Source of the DNA: Sanderia malayensis | Taxonomy: Eukaryota; Cnidaria; Scyphozoa; Semaeostomeae; Pelagiidae | Assembly: GCA_013076295.1 (NCBI GenBank) | Contig: RQOL01000876.1 | Span: 4,588,001 to 4,652,000, forward strand | Length of the DNA stretch: 64,000 bases | Direction of reading: 5' to 3' | Shown: positions 26,101-37,504 of the stretch, piece after piece | Layout of the letters: each line of letters opens with the position of its first letter | How positions within the stretch are numbered: the stretch's first letter is position 1 | Notes under the pieces: model-generated | What the model was told of the DNA's origin: nothing | Seen by the model: the letters and a program-made list of their open reading frames with translations, nothing else | The model's database searches: none | Made by a program: the position numbers and the translations under genes

Positions 26101-28827
26101 GTATGATAATAGTATGGTTATGTGGTATGACAGTAGCATGGTTATGTGGTATGGCAGTAGCATGGTTATGTGGTATGATAATAGTATGGTTATGTGGTAT
26201 GATAGTAGCATGATCATGGTCATGTATTATGGAAGTGGCATGGCTATGTAGTATGACAGTAGCATGGTTATGTGGTATGGCAGTAGCATGGTTATGTGGT
26301 ATGATAATAGTATGGTTATGTGGTATGATAGTAGCAGGATTACGTGGTATTACATAGCGGATTTGAGTTCTGGGCAGTTTAGTAAAGGAAAACTTGAAAC
26401 TTTCAATCTCACGTTGATAAAATATCCAGAGGAAGTGTCAGCAAGGAACTTATTGACCCAGCAAAGAAGCATCTGTAAACTCGATCTAAAACAGAAATTC
26501 AAATACATTAACACCCTTCTCATTCTCATCAATCTGGAATATAATTCAACTTACTTTAATCACACATTACTTCCCACAAAAATCGCCACAAACTTACATG
26601 ATGTTAAAGGAACCACTCCCAACCAAGCTACAGCCACGAGAGTGTAATGAAACCAATACTTCAAGGCTTTTGCAAGGTTCTTTCCAAGGCCTTTGAGGAA
26701 ATCCATGGTTGGCAATGTTCGTGGCATGTCTGGTGAATAAACTAGAAAGAAAACGTAATAAGAAATAATACAAAAGAATCATATGATACATTAACAATCA
26801 TGTGTAAACAAAAAAGAGTGATAAGTTAGTTTCCTTTGTGTTGGTTAAAAAAGGTTGATTTTCTCTTTGCTTGCGACATACGAAGTACAGTTGACACCTG
26901 CTGTCTCAACTGCCTGATATCACAGACATTCACTTTCTCATGTGATTTTCGACATCCCCTCACCTTGGTACAACATAGTTGGGACGTCCGTTATTTTGGA
27001 TATTCCCTATCCTCAAACAAATTTCAATTTCCCTTGAGAATTCAAGATAGCGGATATCAACTGTTAAAAAATAGAATTGTGGTATGACTTACTTGGCTTG
27101 AATACAAACTTGTGCTTGCACAACTCACAAAACCTACAGAGAGTAGACAAATGTTGCTAAATGAATTAAAAAAAACATAAATTCATGTAAAACTTTTCGA
27201 TTGTTGCTAAGAAAGCACTAATAAAGTTTTAATACAGAAATCGGATTGTTGAGAAATCTTGAGTACTTCTTTGGAAAGAGCCTTCTTATAAAAACATATT
27301 TATGATAAAGAAAGTTAAAAAAGAAATTTCACTAAAACTTACTCCTTCTTGCTGTGATTCAGCCATTGCACAAGACTGGGAAAGGAACCAAAAAGTTAAA
27401 ATAAAAATTGTCATCATGGTAAAAATATAAATTAGCCCATGCAGTGAAGCAAGCAACAATGACAAAGCAACATAAAATGTGCATTGATAGATAATCATCT
27501 TCTGACAAATTGCATTGCTTCTAAAAGGTTAATAACAACAGATAAATGCACTTGTCAACTGTTTATTACCATTCCTGATGAATAAACTTGATGCTTCCAG
27601 TACACATGCATGGATGAAACAGTGGCCTTTCATTGTTTCCTTCGCCTCTGCAAACTCTGCAAATATCAACTGCAAATAAACATAGTAATAGCTGCGTTAA
27701 TGCCACCCCTTGTATAATATATATATTCACATACTTTTCTTTATAAGAAAGTAGTCTAAGAATATTGAGGCTCAAAATTGCCAAAAGACAATGAAAATTT
27801 AGAATAACAATGAAAAAGGTCAAGGCTCAGCATAAGTTAAGGTGTTCTTGTAAAAAAAGTGTGTAAAGTAAAAAGAAGAGACTGTTTCTCTGTTACTCCG
27901 AGTTTTTTGCTGCTCGCACTTGTCAGAGAGATTACTTTTCCAAATTACGCTAACATCTAAGTAAATTTGTAGAGTAAATAAAAAGGAATAATTCTGAAAT
28001 AAGAATGAAAAAAACAAAGCCAGACTGTGAAAATGCCGAAAAATCTTGTGGACTCAATCACTGTTTCACATCCAAAAACCATTTCCCAGCCATATGCGCA
28101 AGAAGAAACATTTCATTTCCCGATTCGTGTTTTTCTCAACTAACTGTCATCTTTCATGTTTAAACTCTGTGTATATTCAGAAACGTCTTATCGAACAATT
28201 ACTTACATTCGGGCGTGCCCTTGTGGACACGCCCAAAAGACACACCTTTTTGTCGGAAAATTTTGGTATTTGCCCCCCCGCTAAATATTTCTATCTACGC
28301 CACTGACCTTCCATATAGCAAGAACATCCACACCCATATCGGTAAAACATTCTTCAAACTCGTAGGCAAGCACAGAGACTTCACAGAACGCTCATTAAAA
28401 ATAACATGAAGATTAGTTTACAGCTGCACAGAAAGCATGGCATCATTCATCAGTAAGCACAACAAGAAAATTATTAAAATCAACCCATCCAAATGACAAC
28501 AAAATCATGCAACTGCCCTCAAAAAAGCCTCACAATTCACAACACCATCTAAAATGAAAGAGCACCACAGACAAAGACACTGCCAGGAAAAACTACATTG
28601 GTTTAGCTGAGGGGGCGGGGCATTAAAACAATGTTACATCCAACATAGATTATCATTCAGAAAGAACAAATAACAGTACTGTGGCGAGTGGAGTGCTCTA
28701 TAATTTTCTACAGATGCAAACTATACATCTGAGCTGAGGACTAGGCCCAAAACAATTTCGCATTGCGCAGTAAATATGCAATTACATAGCTCCTTCGCTT
28801 ACCCTCACTTCCTTCTTGGGAATCCAT
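14102..28827 (-). CDS. MARCH6: E3 ubiquitin ligase MARCH6/TEB4 (Doa10 orthologue), 31 exons
   Basis: Multi-pass ER ligase of ER-associated degradation. Exons 28827-28803, 27669-27570, 27375-27343, 27133-27093, 26741-26598, 26485-26413, 25849-25651, 25134-24888, 22126-22077, 21946-21914, 21739-21688, 21575-21517, 21410-21330, 21151-21083, 20793-20719, 20457-20403, 20215-20136, 19880-19811, 19535-19485, 18970-18870, 18541-18404, 18118-18061, 17807-17726, 17624-17566, 17275-17206, 16999-16818, 16565-16431, 16268-16179, 15692-15560, 14853-14718, 14204-14102. The product is ~940 aa (human 910). It opens with a RING-CH finger ([28 protein letters not shown]; residues ~12-60), then many TM helices, an acidic polyQ loop in exon 8, the TEB4 segment [18 protein letters not shown] and a C-terminal [10 protein letters not shown] element. 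Exon 18 has TTTT where phase needs TTT, shifting the frame. Intron 8 carries a 2.6 kb transposon. Confidence 0.95.
15138..15324. mobile_element. Degenerate MITE in MARCH6 intron 29
   Basis: Starts near GTAGTCAAATCTACAAAG and ends GTTAACTG before TA at 15325-15326. It carries the same TTCGAACTC-type interior as the other CAGTYRA elements, but the termini are eroded. Confidence 0.4.
16091..16144. repeat. Strong short hairpin in MARCH6 intron 28
   Basis: TTCACTCCCGTCTAC at the left pairs with GTAGACGGGAGTGAA at the right, with an inner GTGCTATTT/AAATAGCAC stem: a nearly perfect 54-nt hairpin. It lies 35 bp downstream, on the minus strand upstream side, of the exon 28/29 boundary region. Most likely a tiny foldback element; an RNA role cannot be judged. 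Confidence 0.6.
20056..20135. repeat. ~18-bp minisatellite next to MARCH6 exon 17 donor
   Basis: GTGCGTGTACGCTTAC and close variants repeat about four times. The array ends directly beside the splice donor of exon 17 (exon edge 20136). Confidence 0.75.
22827..23801 (-). pseudogene. Frameshifted ORF of the palindromic element
   Basis: The minus strand reads [19 protein letters not shown] and then a [12 protein letters not shown] motif. It changes frame near 23600 into a 216-codon stretch, then changes again into the segment [20 protein letters not shown] that ends with HVTLDNNGG. The Cys/His start (HT.A...YH.SCY..F) looks like a family of uncharacterised proteins I associate with cnidarian repeat elements; that link is from memory. 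At least two frame changes make it non-functional as it stands. Confidence 0.6.
23784..24150 (+). pseudogene. Mirror copy of the element's 3' ORF segment
   Basis: The plus strand repeats the [20 protein letters not shown] to HVTLDNNGG segment found on the minus strand at 22827-23120. It has a stop after NNGG, followed in another frame by a [13 protein letters not shown] motif. It is part of the inverted duplication and has no upstream half of its own. Confidence 0.6.
25445..25594. mobile_element. Degenerate MITE in MARCH6 intron 7
   Basis: Right end CTTATCGAGATTCAACTG followed by TA at 25595-25596; left end CTTTGAACCTCGATACG. It is the same terminal type as the TA-flanked MITE at 10066-10229, but worn. 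Confidence 0.5.
25889..26343. repeat. 24-bp minisatellite in MARCH6 intron 6
   Basis: About 19 tandem copies alternating between AGCATGGTTATGTGGTATGG and AGTATGGTTATGTGGTATGA types. As 24 is a multiple of three, all frames stay open and give fake 8-residue repeats (MVMWYDNS and similar) on both strands. Confidence 0.9.
26888..27063. mobile_element. MITE in MARCH6 intron 4
   Basis: Left CAGTTGACACCTGCTGTC and right GATAGCGGATATCAACTG are inverted copies. TA lies before the left end (26886-26887) and TTA after the right end. Same CAGTYRA family as 10066-10229. Confidence 0.7.
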
Positions 28828-29308
28828 TTTAGTAAATACAGCTTCAAGCAATCTTCTGTTAGTGAAACTGGTCGAAGAAATGCTAGATAAATGTATATTA
28901 AACCAAAGTATATCAAGTTATAGATTTAGGCCATAGTGTTCTGAATCAGATAAAAAGTTTCTCGCTTTCTCTTTCGCATTCGCACATTCCATGGTAGCTG
29001 CGGAGGAAAAATCAGATGCACTGCGGAAAACGAAGGCACAAAATCATTGGAACTATTGAACACCCTGTTCCATTGGGGAACAAAAGTTTACAGTGGATTG
29101 ATTAAAAAATGTGCCAATATACAAAGATTACTTAACAATTAACATATGTAAAAAAGCATGGTTGTCAACCAAGTATAAATCAATGCAGTATTATCCATGC
29201 AAGCGAGCTTAAAACACAGTTCAACAAAACTCAAACTGAAAGCTAAACAAAAAAAGTTACCAGTTTGGTATTAATCATCAATAATATTATCCAGCCACAA
29301 AATGCAAC
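28828..29308. other. MARCH6 upstream region
   Basis: About 480 bp between the MARCH6 start codon and the stop codon of channel gene B, both on the minus strand. It should hold the MARCH6 promoter and 5' UTR. No TATA box is obvious, as expected for a housekeeping gene. Confidence 0.5.
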
Positions 29309-32300
29309 TTAGGCAGCACTTGAATGAATTACATCATTTTCAGCTTCTGTAAGGACATCATCAGAAAAAACTCGTTCCAATAACTTCTTTGTAACATTGG
29401 AATAATCTGCGTTTCCTTCCTCAATTTCAATTTCTTTCATTGCAACCTCAAACCTCTGACGAAGGCTGATCGTCGAAACATCAACAACTGCAGTGAGTCT
29501 TGTCATTTCCACTTTTTCTCTTTTCGTTTCACAGGCCTCTTTGGCGGTTGCTTTGGCTTCTTCAATAATATAAGCACATGATGACGAATTTTACAGGAAT
29601 AAAGAGTTTCATAATCAACTAAAATTGTCTACCATATTTGATGACTATGGTGACGTGTTCAAACGCAGCTTGAGCAAACTTTGCGTTCATCAGGACAAAT
29701 CAAATCAACCAACTATTACTATTTTTGGAATTAGCTTTTTTAGAAGGTAAATGAATTACGGGTTGAGTCTAAGTTGCAAATTCTAGCTAAATTCCTTGCT
29801 AAATGACAATTGTTTACATAGCCCCCCCCCCAGTAGACACACCCCTGCTTACGAAGGGTCTGTTTCTATTAGTTCTCGCCCTGTTACTATGTCGAAAGAG
29901 TGTCAAAGACAGAGATGTAAATACAAAGACTAGTTGATCTTACCGACTTTGTTGGCCCATTTGTCCTGTCGTGAGGCAACGTACATTTTGCCTGCTAGTC
30001 TGAGTTTCTCGAAGAAAAACCCAATAGTGAGGAGGGTCAGTGTTGACACTCCAATGTACTTGAAAAGGAGCTTGTAGATGGTGGGCGAGTTGAAGATAGA
30101 CAGTTGTCCGGCCATTTCTACGTTCATAACAGGATGCAACTGAAACAAGAGCAGCAGTAAACATAAACGAGGAAATCAGACCAAAACATCAGAAAGAAAT
30201 ATCATGATCAAGCAACGTGAAGAAGCTAGACCGAAGAAAAATTATCAAGAGAAAACTATAGTCGTCATTTAAGGAGAAGAAGTTAGACGGAAGCAACATC
30301 TTTTAGGGCGAACAAATCATAATCAAAACAAAATGATAAGGCTAGACGGATGTATAATCCTCAAAAAAATGAAGACAAATATAAACTTGGACTCTTTACA
30401 GTTTTATATCTGCCAGAGGTTACTCAATCAGATAATGAAAGGAGTGACAACAAGATAAAGAAAATAACATTAGCATTAACAGGTAGGTTTGGGCTATACC
30501 TACCTACCTTATTATTAAATTATACACGCTTTTTTTTATAAGGAACCGTTTATAAGGAGCCTACATGTAGAAGGTCAAAAAACGTAAGGAACTTTTGCTA
30601 CTAAAGGCCAAATCACTAAGGAACTTTTTAATTTTGAATATATTTATATTTCCGCACAATTTACAATTAGGAAGCCGGTTCCATTGCTTTTCAGTACTTT
30701 TACATTATATGAAGCTTCTTCATGTTTTTACCTGTTATCTTTTCACAAGTTTATAGCAAAACGTTGAATTTAAATGCTTTTCTTGCGTCTGTACTAATTA
30801 TGTCCACTAAATGCGAACTTAAAATTAAGGAACTATTAAGGAACTTTTAGAACTACAAAAGGGTCAAAAGAGGTCTCAAAATAAGGAATTTAAAGAACTA
30901 GGCCCGAGCTAGGTTCCTTATAAAAAAAAGCGTGTATGCTAAACCGTTTAGCATACAATATAATAATAAGAATTGTATATCATATATCCATGGGCGGTCT
31001 GGCCCGGGTGGCAAAGTGGCGATCGCCACCCGGGCCTTCTGATTTTTGACGTAAACTAAAACTACGGGCCCTTTTCGAAGGCTTGGACTACCCTAAACCG
31101 GGCCCCTTTGGTTTGCCAGCCACCCTGCAATTGTGATGCCAGACCGCCCCATATCATATATTGCATTATAATAATAAGAATTACTTATAACGATAAGAAC
31201 ATACATGCTGCTTTAGTTTGCTTTTAGAAATTTGCAACAGTGTATCCATGTTATCTTGGTTGAGCCAAAAGAACTCGGCAAGATGTGTGGCCCATAATTT
31301 GTTTGTTGCATTTTGCGCATCATACGGAAACACGATACCGTAGCTTGTTTTTGTATTTTTTATTGCATCAGTACGAATGTGAAGGTTATCGATGCTACCC
31401 CGTAGATCATCGTAGAAGTAACTCAACGCAAAAACATCCATCAATAAACCTGCATGTAAAAGGACATTTAAAAAAGCAATTCAAAAATTGAGTTTTAGAT
31501 TTTACTGCGCTTGTTTCTTTGATGAACACAGATCTGCTGCTGTCCATGCAATACTGTACATGATTCAATGCTGCCTTATTCTAGGTATTGCGTACAAAGG
31601 TTTGTTTTACCTTCAACCGATTTGTTTTGCAGCGCAGCTTTCATATCTTTGTAATCCATGAAAACTATCGATAAATAAATAAACTCAAAATAGCGATGTT
31701 CAATTACAGGTTGAAGAATAGTGAAAATTGGCACTTTATTGGCTATGTAGTTAGTTTGCGCATATCAATAAAGATTAAACTAAAACTACCGTCTTATTCA
31801 TTAAACATAAAAGATAATAACAACAATAATAGTAATAACAATAATAACAATACGTTTTATGTTGGCTCCTTCTCTCATACCAATTTGGTATTCATAACTA
31901 GTGTGATTTGTGACTCCAATCTTCAAATAAAAAATTGAGAATAAAAACAAAGAGAGAAACAAGTAAAATTCAAGTTGAGAAAACAAAATAGAGCCCAAGT
32001 AACGAGCTTTAGGCATATGCGAAGCCAGATTAAGCTATTCCTTGCGCTGTAGAGACGCTAAGCTTTTGAATACTAGTTTGTTACTTCATCATACCGTTTT
32101 GTCATCGAGGCTCACTTTTTCCGGACTCAAAGATTGCGTCATTCCGGTGATTAGAGATGCCGTAAAAATCCCAGAGATTGCGATTCCGATAAATATCCAC
32201 ATCATTGAAAGAAATCTCGCTGGCAGTGACTTTGGGGTTTTGTCTCCATACCTGGTAATCAATGGAACAAAATACAAAAATTGATGCCCAATTGATCCAA

Positions 32301-34146
32301 ATGTTGGCGCTTAGAATGATTATGGTGGTCGTGTGGTAGTAAAGGGGGGGAGGAGCTAGTCGGGAAAAGGTAGGAAAGTGTGGTGATCGACAGCTCTATG
32401 CAGCAGCAGCTTGAAGCGGGTGAAAGAAGGTATCAACAACCAGACTTCGAATCGAAAGAAGGATGCAATGGTTGCAATACACTGTGTGTATATCCTTATC
32501 AGTTGCTCTGTTGCAACACTGTCTGAAGATAAATGGAGTCAGCAGGTGTAAAGTTAGCAAGTCTTAAGTCTCGTTTCACGAAAAATAAATTCTCCAAGGA
32601 CAACACATACCCGACAGTTGTCATGGTCACATAAGCCCACCAAAGCCCTTCGATTACACCTTTATGAAACGACATTGGAAATTCATCTTTATTACTCCAA
32701 GAATCCTGTGAATGAAATTAAATAATCAAATGAAAAATGAACCATGATATTTATGATAATAAACAGATAACCGATTGTTTAATGTGAATCAGTTTCAGGG
32801 CACAGATTCTTCAGCTCGGTACCTTTGAATAATCCGGGACGTCTATTAGATGGGGGCTAAAATGGAGGGGAGGGGCTACTCGAAACATTGTGATATGCAC
32901 GAGAGAATTTTATATGAGGGACTTTCTATATCGACATTCTATGATAATAGCAGGTAGAAATTTACTTACCAATAACCAGATTAAAATGCCAGCATTCAAT
33001 GCAAGCAGAATCGAGATGAGAAAGAGGGGCCAGTTTGACAAGATGGAATCGAGGAACTTCTGAAAATACTCCAAATTCCTCTCCTTTGTGGTGACGTAGG
33101 CAACGCCTCGTGTTTCGAAGAGTTCGATGTAAGTACTGTTGAGGAACGACTTGGAGCCAATCAAGGACACAATTGGAGTAAGAATGGTTGCAGCACGGAC
33201 TTGCGATAGGAGTTCATTGATGGTTTTATACTTTAGATTGTAGTTGATTTTGGAGCAGTTGACACAGCAGGAATGAATAGCTTCCTGGAGGATACCTATT
33301 ATTCGTGATAAATAAGAGAGGGCAATATAGACACGGAAGAATACGCATAGGACGGGGGAGATAATGTGTAAATAACGAGACAATACATACGCTGCAGAAA
33401 ACTTTTACGGGGAGAAAGAATCGTGCGGTTTTTTCGTTGAGAAATGTGAAAGTTACAGAGACACAGACGATACAAGGAATAAGAAGAGTAAAGAAAGAAA
33501 GCAAAGAAAGACAGTAACAAAGGATAGCAACGAAGGACAGTAAGGAAAAAAGCAAATAAAACAGCAAAGAAAGAAAGCAACGAAAGAAAGTAAAGAATGA
33601 GAATAAAGAAAAAAGTGAAGAAAGAAAGTAAATAACGAGAGCAAAGAAAGGAAGTAAAGAAAGAGATTAAAGAAAAAAGTAAAGAAAAAGAGTAAATAAA
33701 AAGAGCAAAGAAGGAAGTGAAGAAAGAGATTACAGGAAAAGTAAAGATAGATAGTAAGTAAAGAGAGGGAAAGAGAATTAAAGACGGTAAATTAAAGAGT
33801 AAAACAATGCACACAGAGGGTACAAAATTTGTTGTATAAAAGCGACGGATGGCTTACCCGGTATAAGTCCGACAATTTTCTTAGTACCCGGCTCCGTGTA
33901 TATGTAAGGCGGAAATTCTGTGAAGAGAACATCGATTGTTTCTCGGCAAATGCAATGATAATTCATTACTTTGCTGCATGTTGAAAAATCCCACAGTGAG
34001 TGGGTCTCGTCCTGAATTTCATGTCGAACTGCGCAGTTCTTGTAAGTGCATGTCAGGTTGCTGCCATTGCAAATTGTAATGACGACACAACATGTTAGAT
34101 AAAGAGCGATTGAAGTCATTAACTTGTGTCTGTGTAGTACGTGCAT
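29309..34146 (-). CDS. Glutamate-receptor-family channel subunit with K+ selectivity filter (copy B)
   Basis: Exons 34146-33858, 33295-32970, 32705-32611, 32251-32095, 31920-31854, 31664-31611, 31449-31205, 30139-29944, 29559-29309; all GT-AG, phases close, 559 aa. Order: signal-like hydrophobic start; Cys-rich stretch; S1-like half-domain (IDVLFTEFPPYIYTE, VGLIPGILQEA); M1 (NWPLFLISILLALNAGILIW); pore helix WWAYVTMT followed by TVGYGDK; inner helix with GIFTASLITGM, matching the SYTANLAAF region of animal receptors; S2-like half (SYEYQIGMREGAN to MDVFALSYFYDD); last TM (YIGVSTLTLLTIGFFFEKL); ~110-residue charged tail. There is no large amino-terminal domain. TVGYGD is the K+-channel signature, so K+ selectivity is inferred. 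I cannot place the conserved ligand-binding Arg of classical receptors, so the ligand is unknown. Confidence 0.88.
30525..30934. mobile_element. 410-bp TA-flanked MITE in channel B intron 7
   Basis: Ends CACGCTTTTTTTTATAAGG and the inverse CCTTATAAAAAAAAGCGTG. TA at 30523-30524 and 30935-30936 is the expected target duplication for a mariner-type element. The word AAGGAACTTTT recurs inside in both halves. No ORF. Confidence 0.8.
30992..31149. mobile_element. GC-rich ~158-bp MITE in channel B intron 7
   Basis: Ends GGGCGGTCTGGC and GCCAGACCGCCC are perfect inverted repeats. The interior includes the hairpin CCGGGTGGC...GCCACCCGGG. It is much richer in GC than its surroundings. It sits ~55 bp downstream of the preceding TA-flanked MITE and the same distance before exon 7. 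Confidence 0.75.
33470..33790. repeat. Purine-rich GAAA-type tract in channel B intron 1
   Basis: Degenerate AAGAAAGTAAAGAAAG units of about 10-12 bp over ~300 bp. The long open frames on the minus strand here (Phe/Leu/Ser-rich) come from this composition. Confidence 0.85.
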
Positions 34147-37100
34147 GGTTAGGATGTCTGTTCTTGATTTCCTTGGAAATGACAGAGAATGAAAGTGTTA
34201 ATTGCCGGCTACCAGCTGGTGTCGTATGCAAGAGGAATACCACTGGCTCAAGTCGTATGCAAGAAGAATTCAACTACAGCTCAATTCGAATATTAGAGGA
34301 ATATCTTTAGCTCAAGTCGTAAACTAGGGAACTCAACTAGCCCAAGTCGTAAACTAGAGGAATTAAACTAGCTCACGTCGTAAACTAGAGGAATTCAACT
34401 AGCTCAAGTTGTATACCAGAGAAATTCAACTAGCTCAAGTTGTATGCAATAGAAATATCACTAGCTCAAGTCGTATGCAAGAGACATTCAACTACAGCTC
34501 AAGTCGTTTGCTAAAGGAATATCACTATCTCGAATCGTTATATTAAGAATTGTCAGCCGAATGCAAGACGATTCTGGAAAATGCTCAAAAAGGTATTCTA
34601 AACGTGTTCTTGACAAACTTGGGAATAGCATGATGTGCAATGCCTTGTGTAACTTCAGTAGAAACATCGCAAAATACAAAACCTTCATTTTGTACAAGTA
34701 AATCCTTTGGTCTCTGAAACACTTTCTTTGCTCCTCGCTTGCGAAGCGCATGAGGATAGCAACCACATGTGACAGAAATGTCGTATGTAATGTGTCTTAC
34801 TTAATTCAACGAAAAGCAAGTAATCAGGGAAAGAAAGTAATAAATTAATATCATACCTAATGAGGTGATTGAATCACTAATACGTCTCCGTGTTTTGTTT
34901 CTACCTCATTAAACTGTTTGAGAAATAAGAACACTTGTTTAATTTCAAACGTTGCTATCTCAATCAGAGAGGGGTATTGACTCATCTGAAAAGCAAACAA
35001 ACAACTTATGAAACGACTTGTTAAGTCGGCTTAATCAAAAGATCCATGAGACCTCAAATTGGTATAGAAGTTGAGAATTGGTATAGAAGTTACTAATATA
35101 AAATACTTATCAGACAATTATTAATGGCCACCTGCAAGCTGCTGCTTAAATTGTGCATTCTATTCGTATCACGCCACATGAAGAACCAAGACTCGCGTAG
35201 GCAAACAGTATGCCTTAAATGATTTTGTCTGAATCGATTATTTATTATGAAGAATACAGCAAGCTCGGGGCAGCAGGATGTACACGGTTGAGAGGTCATT
35301 GATGGTATGGTTTTATACTCAATACGCTATACATGTGCAAACGTCATTACCTTGCAAGACACTGCGTAGGAGCAAAAGCAAGAGTACAAGCGAAGTTGCA
35401 TCCTTGCAGAATACTAGAAAGCAAGCTAGACAAGGCTGAGCTAAGACTTACAAGAAAGATAGACAAGCAAAAACGCATGATTAGCGTTAAGAACGCTTGA
35501 TTAACAGCTAGCAAGTACTCACTGGCTGATTCCCACAGCTCAATGAGAAGCAAGAGAGCTTCGCAAGTAGCTGGCAAAGAGGCCCCCCAAAACCCCTGGT
35601 TAACCGGGTCAATAAGCAGATCATAAAGTAAGCAAGACAAGAAGTAACAAGCAAGCTAACCAAGTAAATTGCACCCAACTGCTCGATGTTAGTCAAGCCG
35701 ACATTTATTAGATAACCAGAAATTATTAATCGTTAATCCTTTAGCATATTAAGTCCTTTAGTAAGCTCTAACAACATTAAGGGCAAACGAGAAATAAGCA
35801 TTGGTGAAACTGGTAAAGTGACTGATACAAGAGACAAATGCTTTGTTTTGAAAATTAGAGCAAATTGAAAGGGATTTGCCCATGTTCACTCGCAAATGTC
35901 AAGTTATAAAACATGACCAAATTCCATTCTATTTGGAACTTGGGATTTCAGATGACTGTGAATAATAAACTTTACGTTGTAGAAACCGAGCTGGCAGGTT
36001 ACACTGCTAATTCTTTGGATTTCTCGATTTCACCAGCTGGGCAGGGTGGCCACAGCAAAACAATGGACCTCATTGAAAGCGCATACTGGCATGCCGAGAA
36101 AAAGCTGGCAATGGATCTATTGAATCGAAGCGATGGCAAACCTGGCAATCATAATTAGCTAACATCGTGGAATAGCTTTCCATTCTTGATATCGTGAGGC
36201 AAGGCAGCGCAATACCCTTGTTGTCCATCCTAAACACAACAATGTCCTTCTTTGGCAATGAGGATATTGCCAAAAAGAAAGCATTATATTCATGCTTATT
36301 TATAATATAATCCTTATAAATAATGTCGCCATGTTAACAGAGGTATGTGAAAAGCACATGACAAAAATGCTTTTGGATGAAGCGAAGCGGGTTGTTGTGC
36401 AAACCTGTTTGTGAATATATCATACAAAACCTGAAATATTGCAGCCACTGGACGACAGAGTTTGGTTGTTATGGCAAACATCACATATAGCTATGGTTTG
36501 TAAACCTCAATGAGCATAGCAGGTATGTTTTATTGTAAGCTTCTTAAAGCGAAGTTAATTCATTTCACTCTGGTGTTGCAATTATCTGATATGACTGATA
36601 GTTGTTTGTGACCAAATTATATTGGTATTACTAGTTGTACAGCATACCCAACATTAACCACAGCTGAACGGCATCGTGTAGTGAGTGATAGCACGACCTT
36701 GCTATAGCTTCTTAATGTACTTGTAAAATCCTACATCGCTTCGACGATGGATCTGAAGAAAAGATAACAGTAAGTTTCAACTGGAAGTTTTCGTATTGAA
36801 ATCAAAGCACGCTGAAATATTTAGTTGCCCAGAAATAATGATGCGTATATAGCTATCATCTTTTTATGTTTTTAACATGTAGCGCCTTGGAAGAACGATA
36901 AAGATATTATGATAGTTTTTGACGAATAACTGGGTATTGCCAGCTTGGCATAACACATTTTCTTCAAATGTCAATTGTTATCAGTTTCGAAAGCGTAAAA
37001 CACCAAATCAACATCAAATTGCTATTAAATTGATGTTGATTTGAAGATCAGCTAAGATCAACTGCTCCGTTAACCGAAAGTCCGTTTTGGCCCAAAGGCT

Positions 37101-37504
37101 AGAAAGCATAAAATAACATAAAAATTTATTCTCAAGTCACGTTCGGACGAATTTCCCTATTTCCCCCTAATCCATCGGAACCTATTCACATACAAAACAA
37201 GCATTACTCAGTAATGAAATTGATTTTTAAAACCATATTGATTCGGCGACGAAGCGGGAGTTTCTGGTTTTAGTTCTCAATGCAGTAAGTCGATTGTTGG
37301 TGGCCATTTTAAGGCTTTTGATCGAAGGACCTTGGGGGGCTTATACAGCTGCACGCCTCAAAGGCAAGCCTCCTGCCTGCCAACCTTTAATAGCATCGCA
37401 ATATTAAAAATAGCCATTGACAATACTTTTTCACCGAATCATTAAAACACTACGTCGTTAATTACTTGTTTAGAAATTGAGCAAGAAAAGGCAGACACTG
37501 CGAA
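34147..37504. other. Intergenic region between the head-to-head channel genes
   Basis: About 3.36 kb separates the two start codons, so it must carry both promoters. It holds a ~31-bp minisatellite (34213-34540) and a short perfect-stem hairpin near 37005-37042 (AAATCAACATCAA / TTGATGTTGATTT). I see no exon; the frame 35913-36158 has no known domain. Confidence 0.55.
34213..34540. repeat. ~31-bp minisatellite between the channel genes
   Basis: Degenerate units such as AACTAGCTCAAGTCGTA followed by AACTAGAGGAATTC repeat about ten times, starting 65 bp upstream of the channel B start codon and so inside its likely promoter region. Confidence 0.8.

Noticed and set aside
25897..26251. Open frames with [16 protein letters not shown] repeats
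   Set aside because: Product of the 24-bp minisatellite inside a MARCH6 intron; open in several frames on both strands.
33226..33814. Phe/Leu/Ser-rich minus-strand ORFs of 110-170 codons
   Set aside because: They lie in the GAAA-type purine tract in intron 1 of channel gene B and overlap its exon 2 in the wrong frame.
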